Source of the DNA: Actinomycetota bacterium
GTDB lineage: Bacteria; Actinomycetota; Geothermincolia; Geothermincolales; RBG-13-55-18
Length of the DNA stretch: 64,000 nucleotides
Direction: 5' to 3'
Assembly: GCA_016931915.1 (NCBI GenBank)
Contig: JAFGDU010000166.1
Coordinates: 1 to 64,000, forward strand
This document shows, one piece after another, positions 49,518 through 58,502 of this stretch. A model generated the notes under the pieces. It was given only the letters and a program-made list of their open reading frames with translations, did not search any database and was not told the DNA's origin. Each line of letters starts with the position of its first letter. Position 1 is the stretch's first letter. The translations under genes were made by a program, and so were the position numbers.

Positions 49518-50747
49518 CTAGGATATCTCCTCTATGGCCAGGGGATACTTGCTCGTCAGCTCGCAGCCGTCCTTCTCTATCACGATGGGGTTCTCATAGC
49601 GGAAACCCACGTCGTCCTCGGGGGCGGCGTACTGCATGGCCAGGATGACCATCTCTTTGTCCTGGTACACGTGATCCGGGTCCGTCCAGTAGGGTATGGG
49701 CACATCCATGCTCGCTCCCACCCGCCACTCGTCGCCGAAGAGCCCGATGCCGTGCTCGACGCCAGGGAGGATGAAATCGGAGCATCCCCGCTCCTCGGCG
49801 AACTTGCCGCATTCCGTTATGAGGTCGCCGGGAGTTGCGCCGACCTTATAGCTGTCGGCCACGAACTGCACGCAGGCCACGAAGTTGTCGGCGTGCCAGC
49901 GCTGCCGCTCCGTGGCAGGCGCGATGAGGTAATTGTGGGAGTGGTCCCCCAGGGCCAGCTTGAACATGGCGTGCAGGTCGAACATGAGCGCCTCTCCCGC
50001 CGCGAACTCCTTGGTGGTGGGTGGGGTGCAGGCACCCAGCCCCGTGCGCCATCCGCTCGAGATCTCGTTCAGGCCGGCGAAGTTCCACTCCGATACGCTT
50101 CCCTCACGGCGCATGGCGAGGGCCGCTATGCCCGCCAGCTCGGTCTCCGTCATCCCCTTCCAGCCGCCGTTCTCTATGGCCTCGCGCGCCGCCTTGTGCC
50201 CCGCGTCCACTATGCGGCTCGCCTCGCGGAAGCGGTTGATGGTCCCCTCGTCCTTGATGATGGAGGCCGCGTCGACTATATCGTGGGCGTTCTCGAACTT
50301 GAAGTCCGGGAGAGCATCAGAGAAGCGCTCGTACTCGTAATGGGTCATCCAACCTTCAGCGGTATAGGTGGCCATTCCCGTCTCGTATCCCAGGCGCCCT
50401 TTGGTGAGGCCGAGCTCGTCCTCGATATAATATTTTATGGTCTCGATCTGGTCGGCCCCGCCGGCGCCGAAATAGCCGCGCACGTGGTCCTCGTCCAGCC
50501 ACGTATCGCTGAGCAGGCGCGCCGAATCGATGACGAAGGTGAAGACGGTGGGAAGTCCTTCGGCGGGGATGACCATGAAGCTGCGCCAGGGCACGAAGGC
50601 GTCCAGGACAAAACTCATGGTGCGGATGCGAGACGCGATATAGGCGTCAAGGCCGCGCTCCCTCATGGGCTCCTGGATATCCCTCAGGCGCCTTTCGATA
50701 TCCACGGCGTAGATGTCGTTGGGATCGTATTGCGGTATCTCAGACAT
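49518..50747 (-). CDS. M24-family (creatinase/prolidase-like) protein with one altered metal ligand
   Basis: This 409-residue protein has the two-domain layout of prolidase/creatinase: an N-terminal domain with YIASRIRTMSFVLDAFV and a C-terminal pita-bread domain. Metal-ligand positions compared with M24 are visible: the first Asp in MFDLHAMFKL, the second in LGDHSHNY, the His in GVEHGIGLFG and the last Glu in RYENPIVIE. The penultimate Glu, normally in a MVFTIEP segment, is missing (MVILAMQ). So it may act as a non-peptidase lyase/hydrolase like creatinase, or be inactive. The ATG at 50747 has AGGAG nine bases upstream. Confidence 0.75.
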   Translation of the reverse strand: MSEIPQYDPNDIYAVDIERRLRDIQEPMRERGLDAYIASRIRTMSFVLDAFVPWRSFMVIPAEGLPTVFTFVIDSARLLSDTWLDEDHVRGYFGAGGADQIETIKYYIEDELGLTKGRLGYETGMATYTAEGWMTHYEYERFSDALPDFKFENAHDIVDAASIIKDEGTINRFREASRIVDAGHKAAREAIENGGWKGMTETELAGIAALAMRREGSVSEWNFAGLNEISSGWRTGLGACTPPTTKEFAAGEALMFDLHAMFKLALGDHSHNYLIAPATERQRWHADNFVACVQFVADSYKVGATPGDLITECGKFAEERGCSDFILPGVEHGIGLFGDEWRVGASMDVPIPYWTDPDHVYQDKEMVILAMQYAAPEDDVGFRYENPIVIEKDGCELTSKYPLAIEEIS

Positions 50748-50786
50748 GACCATCATCTCCTGTGTTGTTGCCGGGCCAATACCTTA

Positions 50787-51185
50787 TCAATAATCCGTGG
50801 GAATGGTAGCGAGGACCTTGTTCAGCTTGTCTACCAGAGGCGCAAGGCGCAGCGCCTTGGCCATGTTGCCGCGCAGCGAGAGCTTGCGCGAGGTCAGCGC
50901 CCTTACGGCACCCAGTTCGGCGCGGCTGATCTTGGCGAAGGTCGAGTAATCCGCGATGATCTTGAACTCCGCCTTGGGGCCCTCGCCCTCCCCGGTCTCG
51001 AAACCGACCACCTTTCCATCCTCGAAGGCAACGTAAAAGTAGTGCTCCTTGCCGTCCGGACAGTTCTTGTAGATATTGGTCATGGAGCTGGTCACGTTGT
51101 GCAGCGTCTCCGGAGTCAGTTCCGCCTCGGTGCGCCTGCGACCTTCCTCAGCCCATTCCGGGCTCAGATAGACGAAATTCGCCAT
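50787..51185 (-). CDS. SCP2 sterol/lipid-binding-domain protein
   Basis: This 132-residue protein begins MANFVYLSPEWAEEGR and ends with SRAELGAVRALTSRKLSLRGNMAKALRLAPLVDKLNKVLA, the SCP2 hallmark (a helix preceding a lipid-binding hydrophobic tunnel). Proteins of this kind carry fatty-acyl or sterol-like ligands and may assist enzymes of lipid metabolism. A similar lipid role may suit the CoA-transferase and the M24-like and DUF362 genes of this strand. GAAAGGAGA precedes ATG 51185. It starts 129 bp after the stop of the DUF362 gene. Confidence 0.85.
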   Translation of the reverse strand: MANFVYLSPEWAEEGRRRTEAELTPETLHNVTSSMTNIYKNCPDGKEHYFYVAFEDGKVVGFETGEGEGPKAEFKIIADYSTFAKISRAELGAVRALTSRKLSLRGNMAKALRLAPLVDKLNKVLATIPTDY

Positions 51186-51313
51186 CGCGGTCTCCTTTCC
51201 TCACGTCCAACATATAATGAAGCGAAGCCGTTCACCATGACAATGGTACCATGCCGCCCGCCGTATGCGGGCCGCAAAACGGTGACAGCGCCTGCCGGCG
51301 TCAGGACACGCAG

Positions 51314-52612
51314 CTACCTGGGAAAAGTGTAACGCAAGCCCTTCATCTTTCCCAGGACCAGCAGGCAGGCCACCTTGGGCGCGCTCACCGGTGACATGGC
51401 GAAGGTGCTGACCTTGAGGCGTCTCAAGGCTATGTTGAGGATGTTGTCGCAGCGCCCGCAGGTGTTGAGCTCGTCCACTTCCCCGTACGAACCGCGGATG
51501 CGCGGAAGGGCTTCCTCGCAGGCACATTTACCGAGGACCACGATGGGTTCCTGCAGGCCATCCAGCACCCCGTCGTCGAAACCCTTTCCCGCTACTATGG
51601 TGAGCGGTCGTCCCTCGAGTTCCTCGGGGGTTCCCGATTCGTTGACCACCAGCTCTAATACCTGTTCCGCATGGCCGAGGCAGCCCTCGTAACAGGCGCC
51701 TTCTTTCCCGATCACGAATCTTATACTGCGGGGCAGGTGCGCCTCGAACTCCCAGGGGATCTTCTCCTGTGGGGGCAGTTCTCCATCCAGATCGATGCGC
51801 TGTAGATCCGCTATGCCGAGTCCCTGCTCCGAGGCCAGCTTCACGTGCTTGATCTCGTGGGGTTCGTGGCCGAGCACGCGCGCGGCTACGGCATCCACCG
51901 CCACCGTGTCCGTCCCGCCGAACACCAGGTCCTTCTCGTGCAGCAATCCCTCCACGTAGCGTCCCGCGGGCATAGGCCCCCGGGCGAGGACTTTTAGGGC
52001 GTCTACAAGGGTGAAGTCCGGTTTGATGAAGTAATATATGTCCACGATCTTCTGATGGAGGTTCCGGTTATGGTGCCGGGCGCGGTCCTCGTCGTAGAGC
52101 AGTCCCATCTGGTTCTTGAGCCCGGCGGTCATCTGGGCCTGGCAGTGGGCCTTGAGTACGGGCATATTGAGGTAGAACGAACGCTCTTTTTCCTCGAACA
52201 GATGGCGGTGGAGCACGGCCGGGAACTCGTAGCGCTCGTCCGAACCCTTGCGCAGGGAGACCATGACAGGTTTCTCCTCGTCCAGCGGCAGGCACTTCAC
52301 CCCCATACGTCTCGCCGCCTTGGAGATACCAGTAGCCGCAAAGCAATGGCGGGTGAAGTTCCCCTGCGAACAGTTGTCCATGATGAAGATATCCTTGTCG
52401 GGGCCGGATTCCCTGATAACGGCGACCGCCGCCTCGATGATGGGCATGGATGTGAAGAGGTGCTGATGGTGCCATACCGCGTTGATCTTGATGAAGACCG
52501 AGCGGCTCTCACGCAGCTTCGACCGCGCTTCCTCGCAACAGTCGAAGACCTCCCTCACGGCATTGACGGGATCGGATCCAACCTTACGTATCGCGACGCG
52601 GGCCATCTCCAT
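51314..52612 (-). CDS. DUF362-family protein (second copy)
   Basis: This 432-residue protein has the DUF362 core: SVFIKINAVWHHQHLFTSMP, LNMPVLKAHCQAQMTAGLKNQMGLLYDED and VDALKVLARGPMPAGRYV, then FGGTDTVAVDAVAARVLGHEP. It differs from 48347-49501 in lacking a ferredoxin tail; its end has scattered Cys (CYEGCLGH, CACEE, CGRCDN). It is the second DUF362 gene within 4 kb on one strand, suggesting paralogues with related cofactor or quinone-like work. The start ATG at 52612 (or 52606) follows GGGGG. Confidence 0.75.
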   Translation of the reverse strand: MEMARVAIRKVGSDPVNAVREVFDCCEEARSKLRESRSVFIKINAVWHHQHLFTSMPIIEAAVAVIRESGPDKDIFIMDNCSQGNFTRHCFAATGISKAARRMGVKCLPLDEEKPVMVSLRKGSDERYEFPAVLHRHLFEEKERSFYLNMPVLKAHCQAQMTAGLKNQMGLLYDEDRARHHNRNLHQKIVDIYYFIKPDFTLVDALKVLARGPMPAGRYVEGLLHEKDLVFGGTDTVAVDAVAARVLGHEPHEIKHVKLASEQGLGIADLQRIDLDGELPPQEKIPWEFEAHLPRSIRFVIGKEGACYEGCLGHAEQVLELVVNESGTPEELEGRPLTIVAGKGFDDGVLDGLQEPIVVLGKCACEEALPRIRGSYGEVDELNTCGRCDNILNIALRRLKVSTFAMSPVSAPKVACLLVLGKMKGLRYTFPR

Positions 52613-52742
52613 TACTACCCCCTCTTAACTTCCCGCCAGCCCGGACCGCTGGAAGGCGGTCCCATACACATTGGATCTCGTTCGGCATGAACTGCTGGCA
52701 TCGCCCGAATTATACTACGAATCGGGGATCTTCCGGCAGGGC

Positions 52743-52786
52743 GAGAATACCGCTATTCTCACGCCGCATGGGGGGCATGCGGCGTG
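52743..52786 (-). terminator. Two adjacent hairpins, probable terminator of the C45-type gene
   Basis: GAGAATA/TATTCTC (7 bp) and CACGCCGCATG/CATGCGGCGTG (52760-52770 with 52776-52786, 11 bp) lie back to back just past the gene that ends at 52805. There is no long T-tract, so the assignment is tentative. Confidence 0.4.
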
Positions 52787-52804
52787 TCCCTGGATGCCCT
52801 CGGC

Positions 52805-54580
52805 TCAGCTTCCCTGTGAATCCGCCAGCACTTCCATCAGGTCCACGTGCACCCAGGAGGTGTCGTAATAACCGTGCAGGGACCACATCTCCAGGTCCTG
52901 ATTGTCCATGAGCACGTGGTGGCCCTTGATGGACTGGGAGGTGTCCGTGCCGTAATAAGCGCAGCGGGCCGGGTTGAGGAAATCGATGATCCACATGGCG
53001 CTCGTTTCGTCGAGGTCACCGTAGTGCTCGTCCAGGAGCCCCAGCATGGTGTCGTATCTCCACGGCGAACTGCTGCCGCTGCCTGCCAGCGAGGGATAGG
53101 TCAGCGACATCAGGGGTATGATGTAATGGTTGGTCATGGCCACGAGATCCGGGTATTCCTCCACCTGCCGCGGGAAAAAACCACATGCCAGGTTGGGACC
53201 GCTGACCTGCTGGACGGCGCACCCCGGGCCGTCAAACCACTCCGGGTCGACGTAGTCCGGCCGCCTCACCATCATGCCCTTCTCCAGGCTGGGGCAGGAC
53301 GGGTCGGACGAGGGCTCCACCAGGCTGTTGCCTACGACCTCTCCGTCCACGATCTCCCATTCACCTTCGCTCCCCGCGGCGGCAACGTCGCACTGGCAAA
53401 TGCCGGGGCAGAGCAATCCCAGCAGGCCCAGGAAAAGCCGGCTGAGGTATTTCTGCAGTTGATCCCCGGGGGGGAGCAGGCTCGAGGCAAAGGTCTCGAG
53501 GACCGCCGCGTCATGCTCTTCTCCGTCCGCGATGAGGTAAAGCCAGGGCACCGCACGGTCAGAGTCCCGGATCAGGGAGATACCTTCTGCGAGGGAGCCG
53601 GCATACTGGACCACCTTGCGGCATAGAAGCAGGGTGCCCTCACCGCTTATCAGGGGCCTGGTGAAGATGGAATAGACCACGTCCATGGCGCAGCTCACCC
53701 CCTCGGCGTTCATACCCGTGGGGATGCCCACGAAAGCCGGAGCGGCCGAGGTCACGAAGGGATGACCCTGGGTTGGATTATGTACCATTATCAGGGCTTC
53801 GTCCGAGAAAACGTCCTCGCCCGTGGGGAACATGAAATCGCGCCCGTGGAAGAGCCCGCCATCTTCGGTAGCGTCCCCGAAGACCGCGAACTCGTTGCAG
53901 AACAGGGCTCCGAACCCGACGTATATGCTCTCCAGGGTATCCATGCCCGCGTTGAGGGTCAGCAGGTCCATGAAGCCGACGTCATATCCCAGGTCATGGC
54001 AGGCATCTGATATGCCCCGCATCTCGGTGAGGAATTCCTCGGGAATGGCGTCCTGATTGGCCGCCACCATTATCTTGAGGAGGTTCCACAGCAGGTTCCA
54101 CAGCCAGGGATACTGTCTTAGGTCCACGGTTATTCCAAAGTCTGCAACCAGCTCGAAGAAGACGTTCTCCAGGTAATCTTTGGCTACCCTCTGTACGCTC
54201 TGCGGGCAGAGGTAGCCCTCGGCATAGCCCCTCTGGTAGGCATCCCCCTCCAGGTACAGCAGCTTCTTTCCCGCGCTGTTCTCCGCCAGGTAACTGTCGC
54301 CGTAGGAGGCGATGGTCTGGAAATCGTCCGGGGAGATGGGGTTGGAGAGCTCGAGTACGCTCTCCGCCTCCTGTACTTCATTGCCTTCAACCGTCCCCTG
54401 ATCGCCGCGCTTTTCCTCTCGTGCCTCCGGGGACGAATCTTCCCTTGCGGGCTGCTCCGTCCCCGCTAACACGACTGCGGGCATTGCCATGGCCAAGAGC
54501 AGCAGGGCCATTATCAAGGCAACCGCCATCGCGGCCTTGCCGTTTCCGGGAATCCATGAGTGAAGATCTAGCAAGCGCAT
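52805..54580 (-). CDS. Secreted C45-type acyltransferase/hydrolase (Ntn-like)
   Basis: This 591-residue protein has a signal peptide (AMAVALIMALLLLAMAMPAVVLA). The body starts LLYLEGDAYQRGYAEGYL, followed by helices, and then LFCNEFAVFGDATEDGGLFHGRDFMFP. A Cys directly followed by a strand and 'dG..l.gRdfMF' is the autocatalytic N-terminal nucleophile region of the C45/acyl-CoA:6-APA acyltransferase-like family. VGIPTGMNAEGVSCAMD and SLIRDSDRAVPWLYLIADG are other conserved parts. It likely cleaves amide or ester bonds outside the cell. The start is ATG 54580 behind GGGGGGATTAAGG; a longer frame reaches 54661. Confidence 0.7.
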   Translation of the reverse strand: MRLLDLHSWIPGNGKAAMAVALIMALLLLAMAMPAVVLAGTEQPAREDSSPEAREEKRGDQGTVEGNEVQEAESVLELSNPISPDDFQTIASYGDSYLAENSAGKKLLYLEGDAYQRGYAEGYLCPQSVQRVAKDYLENVFFELVADFGITVDLRQYPWLWNLLWNLLKIMVAANQDAIPEEFLTEMRGISDACHDLGYDVGFMDLLTLNAGMDTLESIYVGFGALFCNEFAVFGDATEDGGLFHGRDFMFPTGEDVFSDEALIMVHNPTQGHPFVTSAAPAFVGIPTGMNAEGVSCAMDVVYSIFTRPLISGEGTLLLCRKVVQYAGSLAEGISLIRDSDRAVPWLYLIADGEEHDAAVLETFASSLLPPGDQLQKYLSRLFLGLLGLLCPGICQCDVAAAGSEGEWEIVDGEVVGNSLVEPSSDPSCPSLEKGMMVRRPDYVDPEWFDGPGCAVQQVSGPNLACGFFPRQVEEYPDLVAMTNHYIIPLMSLTYPSLAGSGSSSPWRYDTMLGLLDEHYGDLDETSAMWIIDFLNPARCAYYGTDTSQSIKGHHVLMDNQDLEMWSLHGYYDTSWVHVDLMEVLADSQGS

Positions 54581-54853
54581 CCTTAATCCCCCCATCTCGC
54601 ACCTATCTTTTCTCGCCGACATTTCCCCCAGGAACTTGCAATAATAATAACCTATTTGCATGCGCAGCGAGGAAAAAATGGCTTATGGATATAACGGTCG
54701 CAGGCATGCGTGAGAGCTTGACGCGCTGTTCGACCCGGTAAACGCTCACAGCATGTCCTGCCCGTGGGGTGGTAATATATCGTCTGGCGAGAAAGAGACG
54801 CGGAAAATGCCGCGACTGACGACAGGCTGAGGAGAACTGCGAGGTAGTAGAGA

Positions 54854-55648
54854 ATGACGGCCGTTGCCAGGGATGCAGCCTCAGTGATAATTATGCGCGA
54901 CAACTCCTCCGGGGACGGTATAGAAGTGCTCATGGTCAGGAGGCATGCCCGGAGCGATTTCGCCGGGGACATGCACGTTTTTCCCGGAGGAGCGGTGGAG
55001 GAGGCCGATTGCGAGGAGGGCATGGCCGCGTTATGCGATGGTATGTGCAGCGGGGACGCGGTGTCTATCCTAGGTGACGTATCAGACCCGGCCAGGGCCC
55101 TGGGGCTTTTCGTGGCCGGCATCAGGGAGACCTTCGAGGAGGCGGGCATACTGCTCGCCCGTGATGCCTTGGGAGAGTGTGTCTCGTACCGGCAGGAGAG
55201 AGCGGCTCACTTCGCCGCTATGCGCGAGGCGCTGAGGGAAGAGAAGCTCGCCTTCAACGAGATGATCGTCTCAGAGAAGCTCAAGCTGGCAGTGAGCAGT
55301 CTCGTTTATTTCGCGCACTGGATCACCCCGGAATTCTCGCCTATCCGCTTCGATACGCGTTTCTTCCTGGCCCCCGCGCCTCGACACCAGGAAGCGCTCC
55401 ACGATAACGTCGAGATCACCGCCCATTTGTGGATCGCCCCACAGGAGGCCTTGAAGAGGAATGAAAGCGGGACGTTCGCGATGCTACCTCCGACCGTAGT
55501 CAATCTCATGGCCCTCACGCGTTTCTCGAACGTAGAGGAAGCCTTGCGTACAAGTGTGGGACGGGACGTCCCCGTTATCGCCCCCCAGGTCAGCTTCGAG
55601 GACGGTAGGATGAGGCTTAGCCTTTCAGAGGATCCGGACAGCCCCTGA
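54854..55648 (+). CDS. Nudix hydrolase, NUDT7/NUDT19-like
   Basis: This 264-residue enzyme hydrolyses a nucleoside diphosphate-linked compound, possibly CoA or a derivative. The Nudix box is split around an insertion: FPGGAVEEAD then GIRETFEEAGILLA (the REx2EEx2I core). The opening AASVIIMRDNSSGDGIEVLMVRRH and the later WITPEFSPIRFDTRFFLA segment resemble the CoA pyrophosphatase-like NUDT7/19 group. It has a C-terminal extension of about 60 residues. The start at 54854 has GAGG upstream. It is read in the opposite direction from the C45 gene, across a 270-bp divergent promoter region. Confidence 0.85.
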   Translation: MTAVARDAASVIIMRDNSSGDGIEVLMVRRHARSDFAGDMHVFPGGAVEEADCEEGMAALCDGMCSGDAVSILGDVSDPARALGLFVAGIRETFEEAGILLARDALGECVSYRQERAAHFAAMREALREEKLAFNEMIVSEKLKLAVSSLVYFAHWITPEFSPIRFDTRFFLAPAPRHQEALHDNVEITAHLWIAPQEALKRNESGTFAMLPPTVVNLMALTRFSNVEEALRTSVGRDVPVIAPQVSFEDGRMRLSLSEDPDSP

Positions 55649-55769
55649 CTTCTCCGCTATCGGCCTGGCTGGTTCGCGGGAAAATGGAAGCCGTGACGTA
55701 GCTGCATGCGATAATGTCTATGCGTATGCCATGCATATGCGACAACATGATCGAAGGCGGTGAACCCTG

Positions 55770-56972
55770 ATGAGAAGGACCGAGAAGGCCGCCGCGATAT
55801 CTACGGCCGCCTATATTCTCCTGGGAGGCGGGATGATAGCGGTTGCCCTGGTGACCAATAGCGTATCCCTGATAGCAGAGGGGGTACACACTCTCACGGA
55901 CAGCATCACGTCCGCGGCGGTCTGGATCGGACTGAGGTTATCCGAGCGACACAGCGAGACCTTTCCTTTCGGCCTGTACAAACTGGAGAACCTCATCGCC
56001 ATGGTCATCGGCCTACTCATTCTGTTCGGGGCATACGAACTGGCCTCGGAGTCCATCCGCCAGCTCATCGAAGATCAGGGTAACCTGGAGAACGCGGGAA
56101 TAGCGCTGGCGTTCGTGGCCGTCAGCGTGGTCGTGATGGGGTTTATCACCTGGTACAAAAGCAAGGTAGCCAGGGAGGAGAACTCGCCCGGTCTGAGCGC
56201 GGATGCACGCCATTCCATGGCGGACCTCGCGGCAGCAACGGCGGTATTCATAGGGATAGGGTTGGAGACGGCGGGCATACCCCGCGCGGATTCGGTGGCG
56301 GCCCTGGTGGTGGTGGTTTTCCTGGTCTGGGCGGGGATCAACGTTACCATGAACGGGGTAAAGGTTCTTCTGGACGCTTCCATCGAGAGGGAGGTCCTCT
56401 TCGAGGTAAAGGAGTTGGCGGAGGCTCATCCGGGGGTCAAGAAAGTCCTGCGCGTCGAGGGCAGGAACTCCGGCAGCTACCGCTTTCTCAACCTGAGCCT
56501 GGTCCCCCGCTCCAGGGACCTGGAGAAAGCAAACCACGTAGCCGAGGAGATCAGAGATATAATTTCGCGGGAGATCGCGAATGTAGACCGGGTAAACCTG
56601 GAGCTGCAGGTAGAGAGGAAAGGCAGCATTCTTTGCGCGGTTCCCCTTGCTGAGGATGGATTCACGGTATCATCTCATTTCGGCGAGGCTCATGCGTTCG
56701 CCTTGATCGAGATCAAACTTCCCGAAGGCGATTTGCTTGCGGAGAAGATGCTTATGAACCCGTTCGGCAGGCTGTCGAAGGGAAAAGGCGTCAAGGTGGC
56801 TGAGTTCCTCGCGCAGCAGGGAGTCGAACTCATAATGACCAGGCAACAACTGGAGGGCAAGGGCGCCCATTACGCCCTGGAGGCGCAGGGGGTAATCGAA
56901 TTCACAAGGCCCGGCGTCGCGACGCTTGATGACGCACAGGAGGAGCTTATCTCCTCGGCTCCTGGTTTGTAG
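55770..56972 (+). CDS. Cation diffusion facilitator fused to a NifX-like cofactor-binding domain
   Basis: This 400-residue protein has a CDF transporter part (residues 1-215) with six membrane helices: LIAEGVHTLTDSI and LSADARHSMADLAAA contain the metal-site His and Asp. A cytoplasmic CDF dimerisation domain follows to about 290. The C-terminal 110 residues (CAVPLAEDGFTVSSHFGEAHAFALIEIKL, GKGVKVAEFLAQQGVELIMTRQ) match the NifX/NafY dinitrogenase iron-molybdenum-cofactor domain, which binds an iron or molybdenum cluster. So this fusion may link metal export to sensing of a metal-cofactor. A similar fusion may exist elsewhere; I have no evidence on that. Confidence 0.85.
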   Translation: MRRTEKAAAISTAAYILLGGGMIAVALVTNSVSLIAEGVHTLTDSITSAAVWIGLRLSERHSETFPFGLYKLENLIAMVIGLLILFGAYELASESIRQLIEDQGNLENAGIALAFVAVSVVVMGFITWYKSKVAREENSPGLSADARHSMADLAAATAVFIGIGLETAGIPRADSVAALVVVVFLVWAGINVTMNGVKVLLDASIEREVLFEVKELAEAHPGVKKVLRVEGRNSGSYRFLNLSLVPRSRDLEKANHVAEEIRDIISREIANVDRVNLELQVERKGSILCAVPLAEDGFTVSSHFGEAHAFALIEIKLPEGDLLAEKMLMNPFGRLSKGKGVKVAEFLAQQGVELIMTRQQLEGKGAHYALEAQGVIEFTRPGVATLDDAQEELISSAPGL

Positions 56973-57165
56973 CGGGTTTCGGCGGCGCGGCATCAGCTTC
57001 GGCGGTTGGCGCGTGCACCGTTTCACGCCCTGGGTATACCTAGGGCCGTCTGGCCACAGGCAGGCCGGGAACTTGCAGCTGTACCATCCGCGTTGCCACC
57101 ATGAAGGACAGGGTCAATAATGTATATTGCTGCGGCAGGTTGGCAGAGCATATAAAGGAGGATGC

Positions 57166-57978
57166 ATGGGATATCCCAGGCAGATAGTCAACGTATTTCT
57201 CTCCCTGTGGCCCTTCACCCACGTGGTGAAGAAGATCAGCGCCTATACGCCCTTCAGGCAGCTCTTCGCTCCGCTGGTAAGGGATGGCATATTCGACGTG
57301 ACCTTCGTTCCCGTCTCTGAGGATATCCCGGCTCAGCAGAGCACGGCTCTGCCGCGCCAGGCTATCGCCGAGTTGATCAAGGCATCATCGCATCACTTCA
57401 TCCACAACGGCTGCATCTGCCGCAACCAGGAGGGGTGCGTCAATTACCCCAGGGACATAGGGTGTATTTTTCTGGGGGAGGCGGCATCACGCCTGCACCC
57501 TTCCATAGGTCACCGCGCCAGCGTGGAGGAGTGCCTGGAGCACCTGGAGAAAGCATCGGAACTGGGATTGCCGGGGATGATCGGCCGTATCTGGTTCGAC
57601 GCCACCACCCTGGGCGTGATGAGTGATTTTCGCAACTTCCTGGTGGTCTGTTTCTGCTGCGATTGTTGCTGCCTGGTCCGCGCCGATATCAGGGAGGCGG
57701 GGAAGGGCTTCAAGGATGCCATCAAGAAGCTGGATACGGTTAGCATCAAGGTCACCGACGCGTGCGTGGGATGCGGGACGTGCGAGCGGACTTGCTTCGT
57801 GGGGGCGGTTAAGATGAGCGGCGGCAGGTCGCACATCGACCCCGAGCTGTGCAAGGGCTGCGGCCGCTGTGCCCTGGTATGTCCGAACCAGGCTATCCAG
57901 GTCGATTTCGATACCGAGAGCGCCATCTTCAGGGAACTCCTGGACCGCGTGAGCCCGGTGATAAAACCGGGCGGTTGA
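57166..57978 (+). CDS. 4Fe-4S ferredoxin-domain protein with Cys-rich N-terminal region
   Basis: This 270-residue protein starts at ATG 57166 behind AAAGGAGG. The central part has HFIHNGCICRNQEGCVNYPRDIGCIFLG and FLVVCFCCDCCCLVRADI, several Cys pairs that could hold additional clusters. The C-terminus carries a 2x[4Fe-4S] ferredoxin module: CVGCGTCERTC and CKGCGRCALVCP. This design is found in anaerobe proteins of unknown function. It has no membrane helix, so it is probably a cytosolic electron carrier. The upstream gene is the CDF-NifX fusion, 193 bp away. Confidence 0.75.
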   Translation: MGYPRQIVNVFLSLWPFTHVVKKISAYTPFRQLFAPLVRDGIFDVTFVPVSEDIPAQQSTALPRQAIAELIKASSHHFIHNGCICRNQEGCVNYPRDIGCIFLGEAASRLHPSIGHRASVEECLEHLEKASELGLPGMIGRIWFDATTLGVMSDFRNFLVVCFCCDCCCLVRADIREAGKGFKDAIKKLDTVSIKVTDACVGCGTCERTCFVGAVKMSGGRSHIDPELCKGCGRCALVCPNQAIQVDFDTESAIFRELLDRVSPVIKPGG

Positions 57979-58009
57979 CCCATGCGGAAGCAACATTTAA
58001 CGTTTTACT

Positions 58010-58498
58010 ATGATCAAATGCGGCGGCTGCGGTCGGGAGATCGATACTGCGGGTACGGAGGACGGCGTCAGGTTCCTTTGTGCCCGCTGCCATCACATGT
58101 GTATAACCGGACCCGAGCCGCGTCACAGGTTGGGTTCGTCCGCCTTCGTGGCCATCGCATGCACTTGCCTTGCTGTACTGGCACTGGTGGGAACCGCCCT
58201 ATGTATATGCTATCTTCTCGGTACCGGAGATATGGCATGGTTTATATTCCTCGGCATACTGATGCTCTTCTCGCTGGCATGCCCGGCCGCCGTTTTGCTG
58301 AGCAGGCGCAACCTGACCCTGCTCACGGCAGCCCTCTACCTGCCCCTGGGCATATGGGCTTATCTGTGGTACATGGCTCCGGGGGTAAACTGGGAGTACA
58401 GCGGGATAACCGCGTACGGAGGCATAGCCTTTTTTCTCATCGGCCTGCTCGCCCTGTTGCTCTTCGCAAGGGATTTGCGCTCGCTTCCACGCTTGTGA
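58010..58498 (+). CDS. Zinc-ribbon integral membrane protein
   Basis: This 162-residue protein starts with CGGCG and, 15 residues later, CARCHH (zinc ribbon), followed by four hydrophobic helices (SSAFVAIACTCLAVLALVGTALCICY, FIFLGILMLFSLACPAAVLL, LLTAALYLPLGIWAYLWY, GGIAFFLIGLLALLLFA). It has no family I can name. The downstream PLP enzyme begins at 58503, a few bases past this stop, so the two are cotranscribed. Its start is ATG 58010. Confidence 0.7.
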   Translation: MIKCGGCGREIDTAGTEDGVRFLCARCHHMCITGPEPRHRLGSSAFVAIACTCLAVLALVGTALCICYLLGTGDMAWFIFLGILMLFSLACPAAVLLSRRNLTLLTAALYLPLGIWAYLWYMAPGVNWEYSGITAYGGIAFFLIGLLALLLFARDLRSLPRL

Positions 58499-58502
58499 GG
58501 TG

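Noticed and set aside
49671-51332. A 553-codon plus-strand frame
   Set aside because: It runs antisense over the M24-like and SCP2 genes, which have ribosome sites and recognisable motifs.
55770-56972. A nitrogen-fixation gene region
   Set aside because: The NifX-like part is fused to a cation transporter and no nif structural or assembly gene occurs.
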